Program-made: the position numbers and the translations under genes
Assembly (NCBI RefSeq): GCF_900106745.1
Contig: NZ_FNNV01000013.1
Location: 62,001-126,000 of the forward strand
Origin: Paenibacillus sp. CF384
Lineage (GTDB): Bacteria > Bacillota > Bacilli > Paenibacillales > Paenibacillaceae
Length of the DNA: 64,000 nt
Reading direction: 5' to 3'
The notes under the pieces: generated by a model
The model's input: only the letters and a program-made list of their open reading frames with translations
Database searches by the model: none
What the model was told of the DNA's origin: nothing
Shown here: one piece after another, positions 27,575 through 35,704 of the stretch
How positions within the stretch are numbered: the first letter of the stretch is position 1
Layout of the letters: every line of letters begins with the position of its first letter

Positions 27575-27877
27575 ATGAATTGCAAAATTACACGTAACGC
27601 TGCGAAAGTGCTTCGCGAAGAAGTGGACAACCCTGAGAACGAAGGTAAGTTTTTGCGTATTTTCATTACGCATTCGCACGGTGATCATGCCCACTACGGG
27701 ATGAAGATGGACGATGCTACAGACAATGACGAAATCATTGAAACAGATAAAGATATCAAGGTTGTTTTGGAGAAAGGCGTAGAACTGCTGGACGGTGTCA
27801 GAATCGATTACTTCTATGTACCTCAAGAAGGCTTCATGATTTCCAACCCGACTAAAGGCAACCACGGCGACCATTAA
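27575..27877 (+). CDS. HesB/IscA-like protein with histidines in place of cluster cysteines
   Basis: 100 residues with the overall A-type carrier pattern: ITRNAAKVLREEV helix, LRIF strand, YGMKMD, the DIKVVLEKGVELLDGVRIDY core and a terminal NP motif. In IscA/HesB the cluster ligands are one Cys after the LRI strand and a C-x-C near the C-terminus. Here those places read HSHGDHAHYG and NHGDH, and the only cysteine is C3. So it probably binds a metal through histidines rather than carrying Fe-S. AAGGAG precedes the ATG. A DUF1450 gene follows 25 bp later, likely in one operon. Confidence 0.72.
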   Translation: MNCKITRNAAKVLREEVDNPENEGKFLRIFITHSHGDHAHYGMKMDDATDNDEIIETDKDIKVVLEKGVELLDGVRIDYFYVPQEGFMISNPTKGNHGDH

Positions 27878-27902
27878 TTCGTAAACGGTTAGGGAGAGAA
27901 AC

Positions 27903-28127
27903 ATGGCTAACGATATTCTGATTTGCGATAAATGCAAACATATGCGTACGAAATCCATGCTGCCGAAACTCGAGCAGATGGCACCTGGCACGGAAATCAA
28001 AGTCGCGTGCAAATCGTACTGCGGACCCTGCTCGAGATTTGCTTTCGTCTTCATTAACGGCCGTTATATTACGGCTCCGACCGAGGATGAAGTCATCGAG
28101 AAGGCACGCAAATATGTAAAGAAATAA
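27903..28127 (+). CDS. DUF1450 (YuzB-like) thioredoxin-fold-like protein
   Basis: 74 residues. C8 and C11 form a C-x2-C near the start (ICDKCK). KSYCGPCSRFAFVFINGR is the DUF1450 core, similar to B. subtilis YuzB, with a second C-x2-C. The C-terminus ends in the family helix EDEVIEKARKYVKK. Such proteins are small and possibly bind a metal or Fe-S centre. It is paired with the HesB-like gene, and a strong terminator follows. Confidence 0.82.
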   Translation: MANDILICDKCKHMRTKSMLPKLEQMAPGTEIKVACKSYCGPCSRFAFVFINGRYITAPTEDEVIEKARKYVKK

Positions 28128-28133
28128 GATAAA

Positions 28134-28177
28134 GAACCCCTGGTAGGCTTCCATGCGAAGCTTGCCAGGGGTTTTTT
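28134..28177 (+). terminator. Terminator of the HesB-like/DUF1450 unit
   Basis: AACCCCTGG.AGGCTT pairs with AAGCTT.CCAGGGGTT around CCATGCG, then TTTT; it can also serve the convergent sulfatase gene. Confidence 0.88.
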
Positions 28178-28192
28178 GCGCGATTGCGCCGG

Positions 28193-30199
28193 TTAACGAG
28201 CGAACATCGACTTGACCAGGTCATGCTCGATCACGAGATCCGATGCTTCAAGCTCAAGCCTCGCAGCCGCTGCTCCTGAGTTGCAGGCGGTAGGGTCCGT
28301 GGTGACCTCTTCACCTGTTGTGAAGGCGTAGCACTTACTGTGCTCGGGCAGCCCGTCTTCCGCTGGAAGATAGAGGACGGCTCCGTCCGTGAATGCTCCG
28401 TTTCGGAACACAATCCGTTTCTGATGCTGCTGCTTATCAGGCTGCGCGGTAATTAGCGGTGTTCCGATCATCGTTTGGTCAGCGCTGGAGATACCGAGAA
28501 GATGGAGCACCGTTGGCGTGATATCCAGCTGCCCGCCTACCTGTTCGTACGTACCGGCTCTCTCGTCATTGGGTAAATGCACGACGAATGGAATTCCTTT
28601 CAGAATCCGGAATTGTTCGGTCTCGTTTAAAGGATGACCGAGGAACGCTTCGAAGGGCTCCCATTCCCGGATGGAATTATCGTGGTCGCCGTAGAACATG
28701 AATATCGATTGATCCCATAATCCCGTTGCCTTGAGCTCTTCAACCAAACTGCCAATCGCAGCATCCACATAATGAATCGCCTCCAGATAATTGCCGAACA
28801 TGGTGTTCTTGAAGGTGCCGACATCCAGGGTCTGCGCGGATTTCGGCAGCTGGTAGGGGTGATGGCTGGAGAGTGAAATGAGGAAGGAGTAGAAAGGCTG
28901 CTTCTCATTCACCATTCGATCGACGGACTGTTTAAAGAAGGATTTGTCTCCCAGCGACCATCCGATCGGCTCATCGATATAGTACGAATTCTTGCTAAAG
29001 AAATTATCGTATCCTAAGCGGTCGTACATCATATTGCGATTCCAGAAGCCTCCGTCATAAGCGTGAAAGACGTTTGCGGTATAACCGTGATCTTTCAACG
29101 TTTGCGGCATGCTGTCGTAGTCATGCTGTGCGTAACGGATGAAGACGGAGCCGGAAGGGAGCGGCTGCAGCGACACGTTGGCAGCCAGATCGGCATCCGA
29201 GGTGCGCCCTTGTGCGGTTTGGTGGTAGAAATTGCTGAAGTAGATGGATGATCCGATCAGCTTATTGATGTTCGGCGTGACCTCGACGCCATTCATCCGC
29301 TGGTTAATGACGAAGCTTTGAAAGGCTTCCAGTTGAAGCAGGATGACATTCTTCCCTTTGTATTTGCCGAACAGGGCATCGGATTCGAGCGCTTTGCGCT
29401 GTGCTGCGCGAGTTTCAAACCACTGTTTGGCTTCGGTTATTTGCTCGGCAGTAACGCTGCTGTTTTGAAACCAATGCTCATTCGCATACCGATACAGATC
29501 ATAGCCATGGAAGCCGAGGACGCCCGTCACATTGTACAGGGATAGATTCCACCAATTGCCCGTGAAGAGCTCCGCTGCCCAGGTTTGTTTCGCTTTATGA
29601 ACCGGGACGTACACGAGCATGAAGCCCATGATGAACAAGGCGATTCCTGCGACCAAACGACGAATGGCGATTCTGAGCCGATTCGGCTTCAGGTAAGACA
29701 GCTGCATGGGGGTTCTTCGGTTGCTGCGTATCCGGAAGAAAGTGAACACAGCAAGAGGAAGCAGCAGCAGCAGCCAGTCGGCAAAAAACCACAGGTCTAC
29801 GACGTTCAGCAGGGAACCGATGCTTTCCCCCAGCGCTCCAACCTGTCCGGCCTGCATGAGAACCGGGACCGAGATGAGATCCTGAAAGTAGCGGAAGTAG
29901 ATAAGATCGGCGTAGATAATGGCTGTCAGGATGATGTTTAGCAGGATGAGCGCGATTCTTCTTCCTTGCGGCGGCAGCCACAAGGTCCAGAAGGACGCGA
30001 GCGCAAGTGTTCCGGCTGCGGTCAATAAATCATCGCGGTTCATGGCCATGTTAGGTACGTGAACGAGTCGATCGAACAAAATAAGCTTAAACAGCATGAG
30101 TCCGATGAAGAGTAACGGCTCAAGCGCGATAAGGAGGGGAATAGCATAAAACGACGTCCGTTGCCGGCGCCGTTTTATGCTTCGAGAAGGTATATTCAT
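28193..30199 (-). CDS. LTA synthase family sulfatase (glycerolphosphate transferase-like)
   Basis: 668 residues from ATG 30199, which follows AAAGGA by about 11 bases; a longer frame to 30295 overlaps the upstream gene. Five membrane helices lie within about residues 15-200. The extracellular sulfatase-like domain follows, with E291 in QLEAFQ and the catalytic T333 in GRTSDADL, plus NVFHAYDGGF and FYGDHDNS metal-site segments. LtaS-type enzymes transfer glycerolphosphate from phosphatidylglycerol to build lipoteichoic acid, or prime it. Whether this one is synthase, primase or another phosphotransferase cannot be told. The upstream methyltransferase gene is 27 bp away. Confidence 0.88.
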   Translation of the reverse strand: MNIPSRSIKRRRQRTSFYAIPLLIALEPLLFIGLMLFKLILFDRLVHVPNMAMNRDDLLTAAGTLALASFWTLWLPPQGRRIALILLNIILTAIIYADLIYFRYFQDLISVPVLMQAGQVGALGESIGSLLNVVDLWFFADWLLLLLPLAVFTFFRIRSNRRTPMQLSYLKPNRLRIAIRRLVAGIALFIMGFMLVYVPVHKAKQTWAAELFTGNWWNLSLYNVTGVLGFHGYDLYRYANEHWFQNSSVTAEQITEAKQWFETRAAQRKALESDALFGKYKGKNVILLQLEAFQSFVINQRMNGVEVTPNINKLIGSSIYFSNFYHQTAQGRTSDADLAANVSLQPLPSGSVFIRYAQHDYDSMPQTLKDHGYTANVFHAYDGGFWNRNMMYDRLGYDNFFSKNSYYIDEPIGWSLGDKSFFKQSVDRMVNEKQPFYSFLISLSSHHPYQLPKSAQTLDVGTFKNTMFGNYLEAIHYVDAAIGSLVEELKATGLWDQSIFMFYGDHDNSIREWEPFEAFLGHPLNETEQFRILKGIPFVVHLPNDERAGTYEQVGGQLDITPTVLHLLGISSADQTMIGTPLITAQPDKQQHQKRIVFRNGAFTDGAVLYLPAEDGLPEHSKCYAFTTGEEVTTDPTACNSGAAAARLELEASDLVIEHDLVKSMFAR

Positions 30200-30225
30200 C
30201 GATTGCGGTTTCCTTTCACAGCAGC

Positions 30226-31389
30226 TTACGATTTGGAAGGGCTGTCCGTTTTGTTGCGCGGAGGCAGCGGTCCAAAATACTGATAATACGTGCACTCAAT
30301 ACGACCGTTGAACAGCTTCCGTTTCTTATCCGCTTTGCGGCCGATCGTTTCTTCAAACGTACGGGACTGGGTCAATGCAAACATCGACCAAGTCGGGATA
30401 TAGAGGGAGCTTAGTCCGAGCTGTCTGATCGCTTTCTCCGCTTCGTCCTCGTCGCCAAGTCTTGTTCCATAAGGCGGGTTCGTGATGATGCAGCCGTAGT
30501 CGCCTTCCGGCTTCACGCGGGAAACCGCCATTTGCTGCAGCTTGATTTCCTTCGCGAAGCCGGCTTTCTTCACGGCAGCCTCAGCGATTTCGAGTGCGCG
30601 CGGGTCGAGGTCTGAGCCCGTAATGTGGAGCGGGACGTTATCCTTCACGGAATCGAAAGCTTCCTCGCGTGCTTGCTCCCAGAGCTCCTCTGGGATGATG
30701 GACCAGCCTTCGCTGTTAAACGTGCGACGAAGTCCCGGTGCGATGTTCCAGCCGATCATCGCGGCTTCAATCGGAATCGTGCCGGATCCGCAGAACGGAT
30801 CATAGAGGGGGCGTTCCGGGCGCCATCTGCTGAGCAGTATCATGGCTGCTGCCATCGTTTCTTTGAGCGGCGCTTCCGTTACCAGCTTGCGGTAACCGCG
30901 CTTATGCAAGCCTGGGCCGGTAGTGTCTAGTGTTAGCATCGCCACGTCATTCAGCAGCCAAACTTCGATGACATAACGCTGTCCGTTATCCTCGTGGAAC
31001 CACTCGGTGCCGTAGACAGACTTCATTTTCTCGACGATTGCTTTCTTCACGATACTTTGGCAGGCGGGCACGCTGGTCAGCTGTGACTTATGCGAACGCC
31101 CTTCCACCGGAAATTCAGCATCCTCGGGAATCCAATCCGGCCAATTGACCGCCTTGGTGCCTTCGAATAATTCTTCAAACGTTCTTGCGGGAAATTCCGC
31201 CATCTTGATCAATACGCGGTCAGAAGTGCGGAGCCATAGATTAGCGCGGCAAATATCAGCCAGACCACCTGTAAAAATAACGCGTCCGTTCTCCACCTTC
31301 TGATCGGTGTAGCCAAGATCCATCAATTCGCGTGCGACGACTGCCTCGAGCCCCATAGGAGCCGTTGCAATCAACTGCAGTTTGTCCAT
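30226..31389 (-). CDS. THUMP-domain class I SAM-dependent RNA methyltransferase (RlmL/YpsC-like)
   Basis: 387 residues from ATG 31389, with GGAG about ten bases upstream; the ORF can extend to 31416 without a ribosome binding site. A ferredoxin-like/THUMP half (about 1-155) is followed by a Rossmann methyltransferase half containing DPFCGSGTIPIEAA (SAM-binding) and ITNPPYGTRLG (the NPPY motif of N2-guanine or N6-adenine methylation). YpsC-type proteins are predicted to make N2-methylguanosine in 23S rRNA. It is likely the first gene of a unit with the LTA-synthase-like gene. Confidence 0.92.
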   Translation of the reverse strand: MDKLQLIATAPMGLEAVVARELMDLGYTDQKVENGRVIFTGGLADICRANLWLRTSDRVLIKMAEFPARTFEELFEGTKAVNWPDWIPEDAEFPVEGRSHKSQLTSVPACQSIVKKAIVEKMKSVYGTEWFHEDNGQRYVIEVWLLNDVAMLTLDTTGPGLHKRGYRKLVTEAPLKETMAAAMILLSRWRPERPLYDPFCGSGTIPIEAAMIGWNIAPGLRRTFNSEGWSIIPEELWEQAREEAFDSVKDNVPLHITGSDLDPRALEIAEAAVKKAGFAKEIKLQQMAVSRVKPEGDYGCIITNPPYGTRLGDEDEAEKAIRQLGLSSLYIPTWSMFALTQSRTFEETIGRKADKKRKLFNGRIECTYYQYFGPLPPRNKTDSPSKS

Positions 31390-31532
31390 TCGTGTATCAC
31401 TCCGCCTAAGCATCATATAAGGTGAAACTTATACTTTCTTATCTTTCATAAAAATCATACAATCAAGTATAGGTCATCCAAGGGATTAATTACAAACATT
31501 ACATTCGTTATTATGGAGAGGAGCAGGAAACG

Positions 31533-32159
31533 ATGTCGACGGAACAGTACGTAGAACGGCTGCTTGGGGAAGATGCGGATTTGGCTCGGGTGCATCAGAC
31601 GATCGAGCAATTAGGGATGCCGGAGATTTCGATTGCAGCCGGATATGGTCGTCTGCTGACGATGTTGGTGCGCATGTCCGGTGCGAAGAATGTGCTTGAA
31701 ATCGGCGCGCTTGGCGGCTACAGCGGGATTTGCCTGGCCAGAGGATTATCCGATGGCGGACGCTTGACTTCGCTTGAGCTGCTGCAGAACTATGCGGATG
31801 TTGCGCGCGGAAGCTTGGAAGCAGCCGGTCTTGGCGATCGCGTGGAATACCGAGTCGGAGATGCTAAGGAGAGTTTGGCTGTGCTCGCCGAAGAAGGCCG
31901 CAAATTTGACTTCTTCTTCATCGACGCGGACAAAGAGAGCTACCCGCTCTACCTGGAGTGGGCGATCAAGCTCGCGAACCCTGGTGCGGTAATCACGGGA
32001 GACAATGCGCTGCTGCACGGCAGAACGATTGATCCCGAGAAGAACGGTCCATCGGTTCTCGCGATGCGCGAGTTCAATGAATCGATGGTTAGCGACGAGC
32101 GGCTCATCGGCACGCTGCTGCCGGCTTACGACGGCCTCGCCGTTGCGGTTGTGAAGTAA
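31533..32159 (+). CDS. O-methyltransferase family 3 (COMT-like, YrrM type)
   Basis: 208 residues. The SAM-binding motif is VLEIGALGGYSGICLA, followed by LELLQNYADVAR, the RVGDA motif and FFFIDADKESY with the metal-binding aspartate. GDNALLHG completes the metal site. YrrM-type members methylate tRNA hydroxyuridine (TrmR), whereas others act on catechols; the length and motifs fit either. GAGAGGAG precedes the ATG. It is divergent from the RNA methyltransferase gene and ends at a terminator. Confidence 0.88.
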   Translation: MSTEQYVERLLGEDADLARVHQTIEQLGMPEISIAAGYGRLLTMLVRMSGAKNVLEIGALGGYSGICLARGLSDGGRLTSLELLQNYADVARGSLEAAGLGDRVEYRVGDAKESLAVLAEEGRKFDFFFIDADKESYPLYLEWAIKLANPGAVITGDNALLHGRTIDPEKNGPSVLAMREFNESMVSDERLIGTLLPAYDGLAVAVVK

Positions 32160-32168
32160 ACTTGTTGA

Positions 32169-32206
32169 AGCGGTTGAGCAGGGGATGCTCGGCTGCTTTT
32201 TTTTGT
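32169..32206 (+). terminator. Terminator of the O-methyltransferase gene
   Basis: AGC.G.TGAGCA pairs with TGCTC.GCT around GGGGA, then TTTTTTTT. Confidence 0.78.
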
Positions 32207-32229
32207 GCGAACGGCGGGATACTCTAACG

Positions 32230-32259
32230 AAAAAATAGCCCAGGGATTCCCCTGGGCCA
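32230..32259 (-). terminator. Terminator of the MFS transporter gene
   Basis: On the minus strand GGCCCAGGGG pairs with CCCTGGGCT around a tiny loop and continues into ATTTTTT. It lies ten bases beyond the transporter stop codon. Confidence 0.85.
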
Positions 32260-32268
32260 TCTATCCAA

Positions 32269-33489
32269 CTATCTCTTTGCTTCGCTAGGTATCGCTCGCT
32301 TGGATACCAGCGTCCGCCTGACCCAGACGGCATTGATCACAAACAGCGCCGAAGAGATGAGAAACACGCCGCGTATTCCCGTCCAGCCCGAGATGATGCC
32401 GCCGACGATCGGGCCAATCATGTTGCCGAGTGACAGCATGCTGCTGTTGATGCTGAACGCGCGGCTTTCCATACCGTCCGGGGTAAACCGGCGGACGAGC
32501 GAATTAACCGATGGAATGAGCCCGCCTAAGAAGCAGCCTTGCAGCAAGCGGAACAGCAGGAGCTGCCACACCGAACCGGCAAAAGCCTGCGGGATGAACA
32601 TCAGCGCCGCTCCGATCAGCGAGATGCCGAGTATGCGCTCTTGGCCAATGCGGTCACTCAGCCTCCCAAGTAAAGGAGAGGCGACCATATTGGAGAGGCC
32701 TGCCGCGGAGCCGACGAATCCGGCCCAGAATGCCAGATTGACGACCGTACCGTGCAAATCCTGCACATAGAGCGGCATGAGCGGCATTGGGCCGATGATC
32801 GCGAACTGCAGCAGGAACGTTACGGCGAAGAGCGACATCAGCTGTGGTACACGCGAGAGCTTACGAAAGCCGTCAATGACGGACAGGTTCGGACGAGCAG
32901 CCGCTTCCTGTCGATTGAAGCTCTCGCGAACGATGAAATAAGCCAATAGGGAAGCTAAGAACAGCAAGCTTCCGGTTAAATAGAATATCGGTCGATACCC
33001 GACCGCATCTGCGAGCAATCCGCCGATGAACGGCCCCAGAATGCTGCCCGCAATTCCGCCGGACTGCAGCGTCCCCATGGCGAAGCCCGTCCGCTCCTTC
33101 GGTGTCGACACCGAGATGAGTGAGACGGCGGCCGGGTTAAAGCCGGAGATGGTGCCATTGACCATTCGCAGCAGCAGCAAGTGCCAAGGGGCTGTAGCGA
33201 AACCCATGAGGATCATGACGATGGCCATGCCGAAGCCGGAACGGAGCAGCATCATTTTGCGCCCATAGCGGTCTGATAGTTTTCCCCAGAGCGGTTGAAA
33301 GAGGAAGGCGGTCACGAAGTTCCCTGCAAAAATCACGCCGGCCCATGTCGCGATTTCATGCTTATTGGTTAATCCAATGCGTTCCGACTGCAAATAAAGC
33401 GACATAAAAGGGATAATCATCGTCATTCCGCCCATGACGAGAAATTGACCGAACCAGAGGACGGCCAGATTTTTCTTCCACTGTTCCAT
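32269..33489 (-). CDS. MFS transporter (multidrug-type, 12 membrane helices)
   Basis: 406 residues from ATG 33489; GGAG lies seven bases upstream and the protein then starts at the usual short cytoplasmic end before helix 1. An in-frame extension to 33633 runs into the promoter region of hemE. GKLSDRYGRKMMLLR between helices 2 and 3 is the MFS signature and is repeated in weaker form as GRLSDRIGQERIL in the second half. It resembles the DHA1 drug-export group (YttB/NorA-like), but the substrate is not evident. Confidence 0.9.
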   Translation of the reverse strand: MEQWKKNLAVLWFGQFLVMGGMTMIIPFMSLYLQSERIGLTNKHEIATWAGVIFAGNFVTAFLFQPLWGKLSDRYGRKMMLLRSGFGMAIVMILMGFATAPWHLLLLRMVNGTISGFNPAAVSLISVSTPKERTGFAMGTLQSGGIAGSILGPFIGGLLADAVGYRPIFYLTGSLLFLASLLAYFIVRESFNRQEAAARPNLSVIDGFRKLSRVPQLMSLFAVTFLLQFAIIGPMPLMPLYVQDLHGTVVNLAFWAGFVGSAAGLSNMVASPLLGRLSDRIGQERILGISLIGAALMFIPQAFAGSVWQLLLFRLLQGCFLGGLIPSVNSLVRRFTPDGMESRAFSINSSMLSLGNMIGPIVGGIISGWTGIRGVFLISSALFVINAVWVRRTLVSKRAIPSEAKR

Positions 33490-33607
33490 TTCGATTCTCC
33501 AATCACAAGACTCAGATTTGACAAGCTGTAAACATCGTAACGACAGTATAACATAGCCGAAACCTAACATTGTCATATGTTTGTCAATGATAGCGGGGGA
33601 CGGGCGG

Positions 33608-33636
33608 TTGTTACACTTGGGCAAAAAGGGCATAAT
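33608..33636 (+). promoter_or_regulatory. hemE operon promoter
   Basis: TTGTTA (33608-33613), a 17-base spacer and CATAAT (33631-33636), 38 bp before hemE. Confidence 0.55.
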
Positions 33637-33673
33637 GGAAACGTAGGGAAAACGATAGAAATGGGGAACTTCA

Positions 33674-34750
33674 ATGAGCTACAACGACCTATTCCTCCGC
33701 GCGTGCAGAGGAGAACAAGTCGATCGCTTACCCGTCTGGTATATGCGACAAGCGGGACGTTACGATCCCGATTACCGTAAAATAAAAGAAAATTACTCGC
33801 TGCTCGAAATTTGCAAGAGACCGGAATTGGCTGCAGAGGTTACGATGATGCCAATCAAGAAGCTCGGCGTGGATGCAGCGATCTTGTATTCCGATATTAT
33901 GAATCCGGTGGCGTCGATCGGCATCGATTTTGACATTGTGGCTAATGTTGGTCCTGTCATTGCGAACCCGATCCGCTCGGCCGCAGATGTTGCTAAACTT
34001 AAGCCGATCGATGTGGAAGGCGATTTGTCCCATGTATTAGAGACGATTCGCATCTTGGACCGCGAGCTTGATGTACCGCTGATTACGTTCGCAGGCGCAC
34101 CATTTACGATTGCAAGCTATTTGATTGAAGGACGTCCTTCGAAGTCGTACATTCGAACAAAGTCGCTGATGTACTCGGAACCGGCGGTTTGGTTCCAACT
34201 GATGGATAAACTAGGCGACATGGTCATCGCTTATCTTCGGGCGCATGTAAACGCAGGCGGCAAGGCGTTCCAACTGTTCGACAGCTGGGTTGGCGCGCTT
34301 GCTCCGCATGATTTCAAGACGTTCGTATTGCCGACGATTGAACGGATTTTCAGCGAGCTTTCGGATTTGCCGCAGCCGAAAATTTATTTCCCGGGCGTAG
34401 CGTCCGGCGAGCTGCTCCCGACCCTGACGAATGTTAAAGCCGATGTCATCGGCTTAGACTGGCGCGTGCCGATTGCGGAAGGTCGCCGCAGACTTGGCGG
34501 TTCTTTCGCTGTACAGGGGAATCTTGATCCGTATGTACTCACCGCACCAATGGAAGTCATCAAAGAACATGCGAAAGCCATCATTGACGAAGGCATCAAG
34601 CAACCGGGTTTTGTATTCAACCTCGGTCATGGCTTGTTCCCGGAAGCATCGCTCGACAAGCTTCGTGAGCTTACCGAGTTTGTTCATGATTACTCCGCTG
34701 AAGCTATGAAGGCGTTAGGCGGTAAGCAGGAGGAGCTTCTCCATGGCTAA
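33674..34750 (+). CDS. hemE: Uroporphyrinogen decarboxylase
   Basis: 358 residues, normal length. The signature PVWYMRQAGRY is near residue 20, followed by DAAILYSDIMNP and FAGAPFTIASYLIEG; the C-terminal GLDWR and NLGHG blocks are also present. It decarboxylates the four acetate side chains of uroporphyrinogen III to give coproporphyrinogen III. It is first in the hemE-hemH-hemG operon and overlaps hemH by 8 bp, implying translational coupling. Confidence 0.97.
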   Translation: MSYNDLFLRACRGEQVDRLPVWYMRQAGRYDPDYRKIKENYSLLEICKRPELAAEVTMMPIKKLGVDAAILYSDIMNPVASIGIDFDIVANVGPVIANPIRSAADVAKLKPIDVEGDLSHVLETIRILDRELDVPLITFAGAPFTIASYLIEGRPSKSYIRTKSLMYSEPAVWFQLMDKLGDMVIAYLRAHVNAGGKAFQLFDSWVGALAPHDFKTFVLPTIERIFSELSDLPQPKIYFPGVASGELLPTLTNVKADVIGLDWRVPIAEGRRRLGGSFAVQGNLDPYVLTAPMEVIKEHAKAIIDEGIKQPGFVFNLGHGLFPEASLDKLRELTEFVHDYSAEAMKALGGKQEELLHG

Positions 34751-35672
34751 TGGTAAAATTGGCGTACTTGTCATGTCGTACGGAACGCCGGAGAGCATGG
34801 ATGGAATCGAAGAATATTACACGCATATCCGCAGAGGACATGCGCCGACACCGGAACAGCTGGCTGAACTGAGCAGCCGTTACGAAGCCATTGTCGGCGG
34901 CGTGTTCCCGCTGCGCGAGAATACGAACCGTCAAGTGGCCGGCCTGCAGGCAGCGCTTGACGCTGCAGCACCCGGTCGCTATAGCTGCTATCAAGGCTTG
35001 AAGCATGCGCGCCCTTATATCGAAGACGGCGTTTCGGCAATGGCTGCAGATGGCATTAAGCATGCGGTAGGTATTGTGCTGGCGCCGCATTACTCCACGA
35101 TGAGTGTCGGCAGCTATATGAAACGTGCACAAGAGAAGGCGGAAGAGTTCGGCATTCAATTTGCAACGGTCGAAAGCTATCATACGCATCCGAAGCTGAT
35201 TGAAGCGCTTGTGACGCGAGTCAAATCCGCATATGAGGCGCTGCAAGGTGTACAGCCTGTGAAGGTACTCTTCAGCGCGCACAGCTTGCCGGTCAAGATT
35301 CGCGAGATGGATGATCCTTACGAGCAGCAGCTGCTAGAGACATCCAAGCTTGTAGCGGATGGAGCAGGTGTTGCGGACTGGCAGTTTACATGGCAGAGCG
35401 CGGGTCGTACTCGTGAGCCATGGCTCGGGCCGGACATCCTCGAGACGATGAAGGAAACCGCAGAAGCTGGCTATAAAGGCGTGCTGGTTGCTCCGATCGG
35501 TTTCGTATCCGAGCATTTGGAAGTGCTCTACGATGTTGATATTGAAGCGCAAGCAGAAGCCCTCGAACTGGGCATTAAATTGCAGCGTATCGAGATGCTG
35601 GGCACCGATCCGCTCTATATGGAAACATTGGCCGATTCCGTTCAAGACGCGTCAAGAGCGGAATTCGTTTAG
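34743..35672 (+). CDS. hemH: Coproporphyrin III ferrochelatase (HemH/CpfC)
   Basis: 309 residues, the Firmicute length. GVLVMSYGTPES opens the protein; the metal-insertion His is in VLFSAHSLP and the acidic partner is in GFVSEHLEVLYDVD. In Gram-positive bacteria this enzyme inserts iron into coproporphyrin III rather than protoporphyrin IX. GGAGG lies within the end of hemE, ahead of the start. It is the middle gene of the heme operon. Confidence 0.96.
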   Translation: MANGKIGVLVMSYGTPESMDGIEEYYTHIRRGHAPTPEQLAELSSRYEAIVGGVFPLRENTNRQVAGLQAALDAAAPGRYSCYQGLKHARPYIEDGVSAMAADGIKHAVGIVLAPHYSTMSVGSYMKRAQEKAEEFGIQFATVESYHTHPKLIEALVTRVKSAYEALQGVQPVKVLFSAHSLPVKIREMDDPYEQQLLETSKLVADGAGVADWQFTWQSAGRTREPWLGPDILETMKETAEAGYKGVLVAPIGFVSEHLEVLYDVDIEAQAEALELGIKLQRIEMLGTDPLYMETLADSVQDASRAEFV

Positions 35673-35704
35673 CAGATAGCGTTATTACAGAGGAGATGAC
35701 TCGC

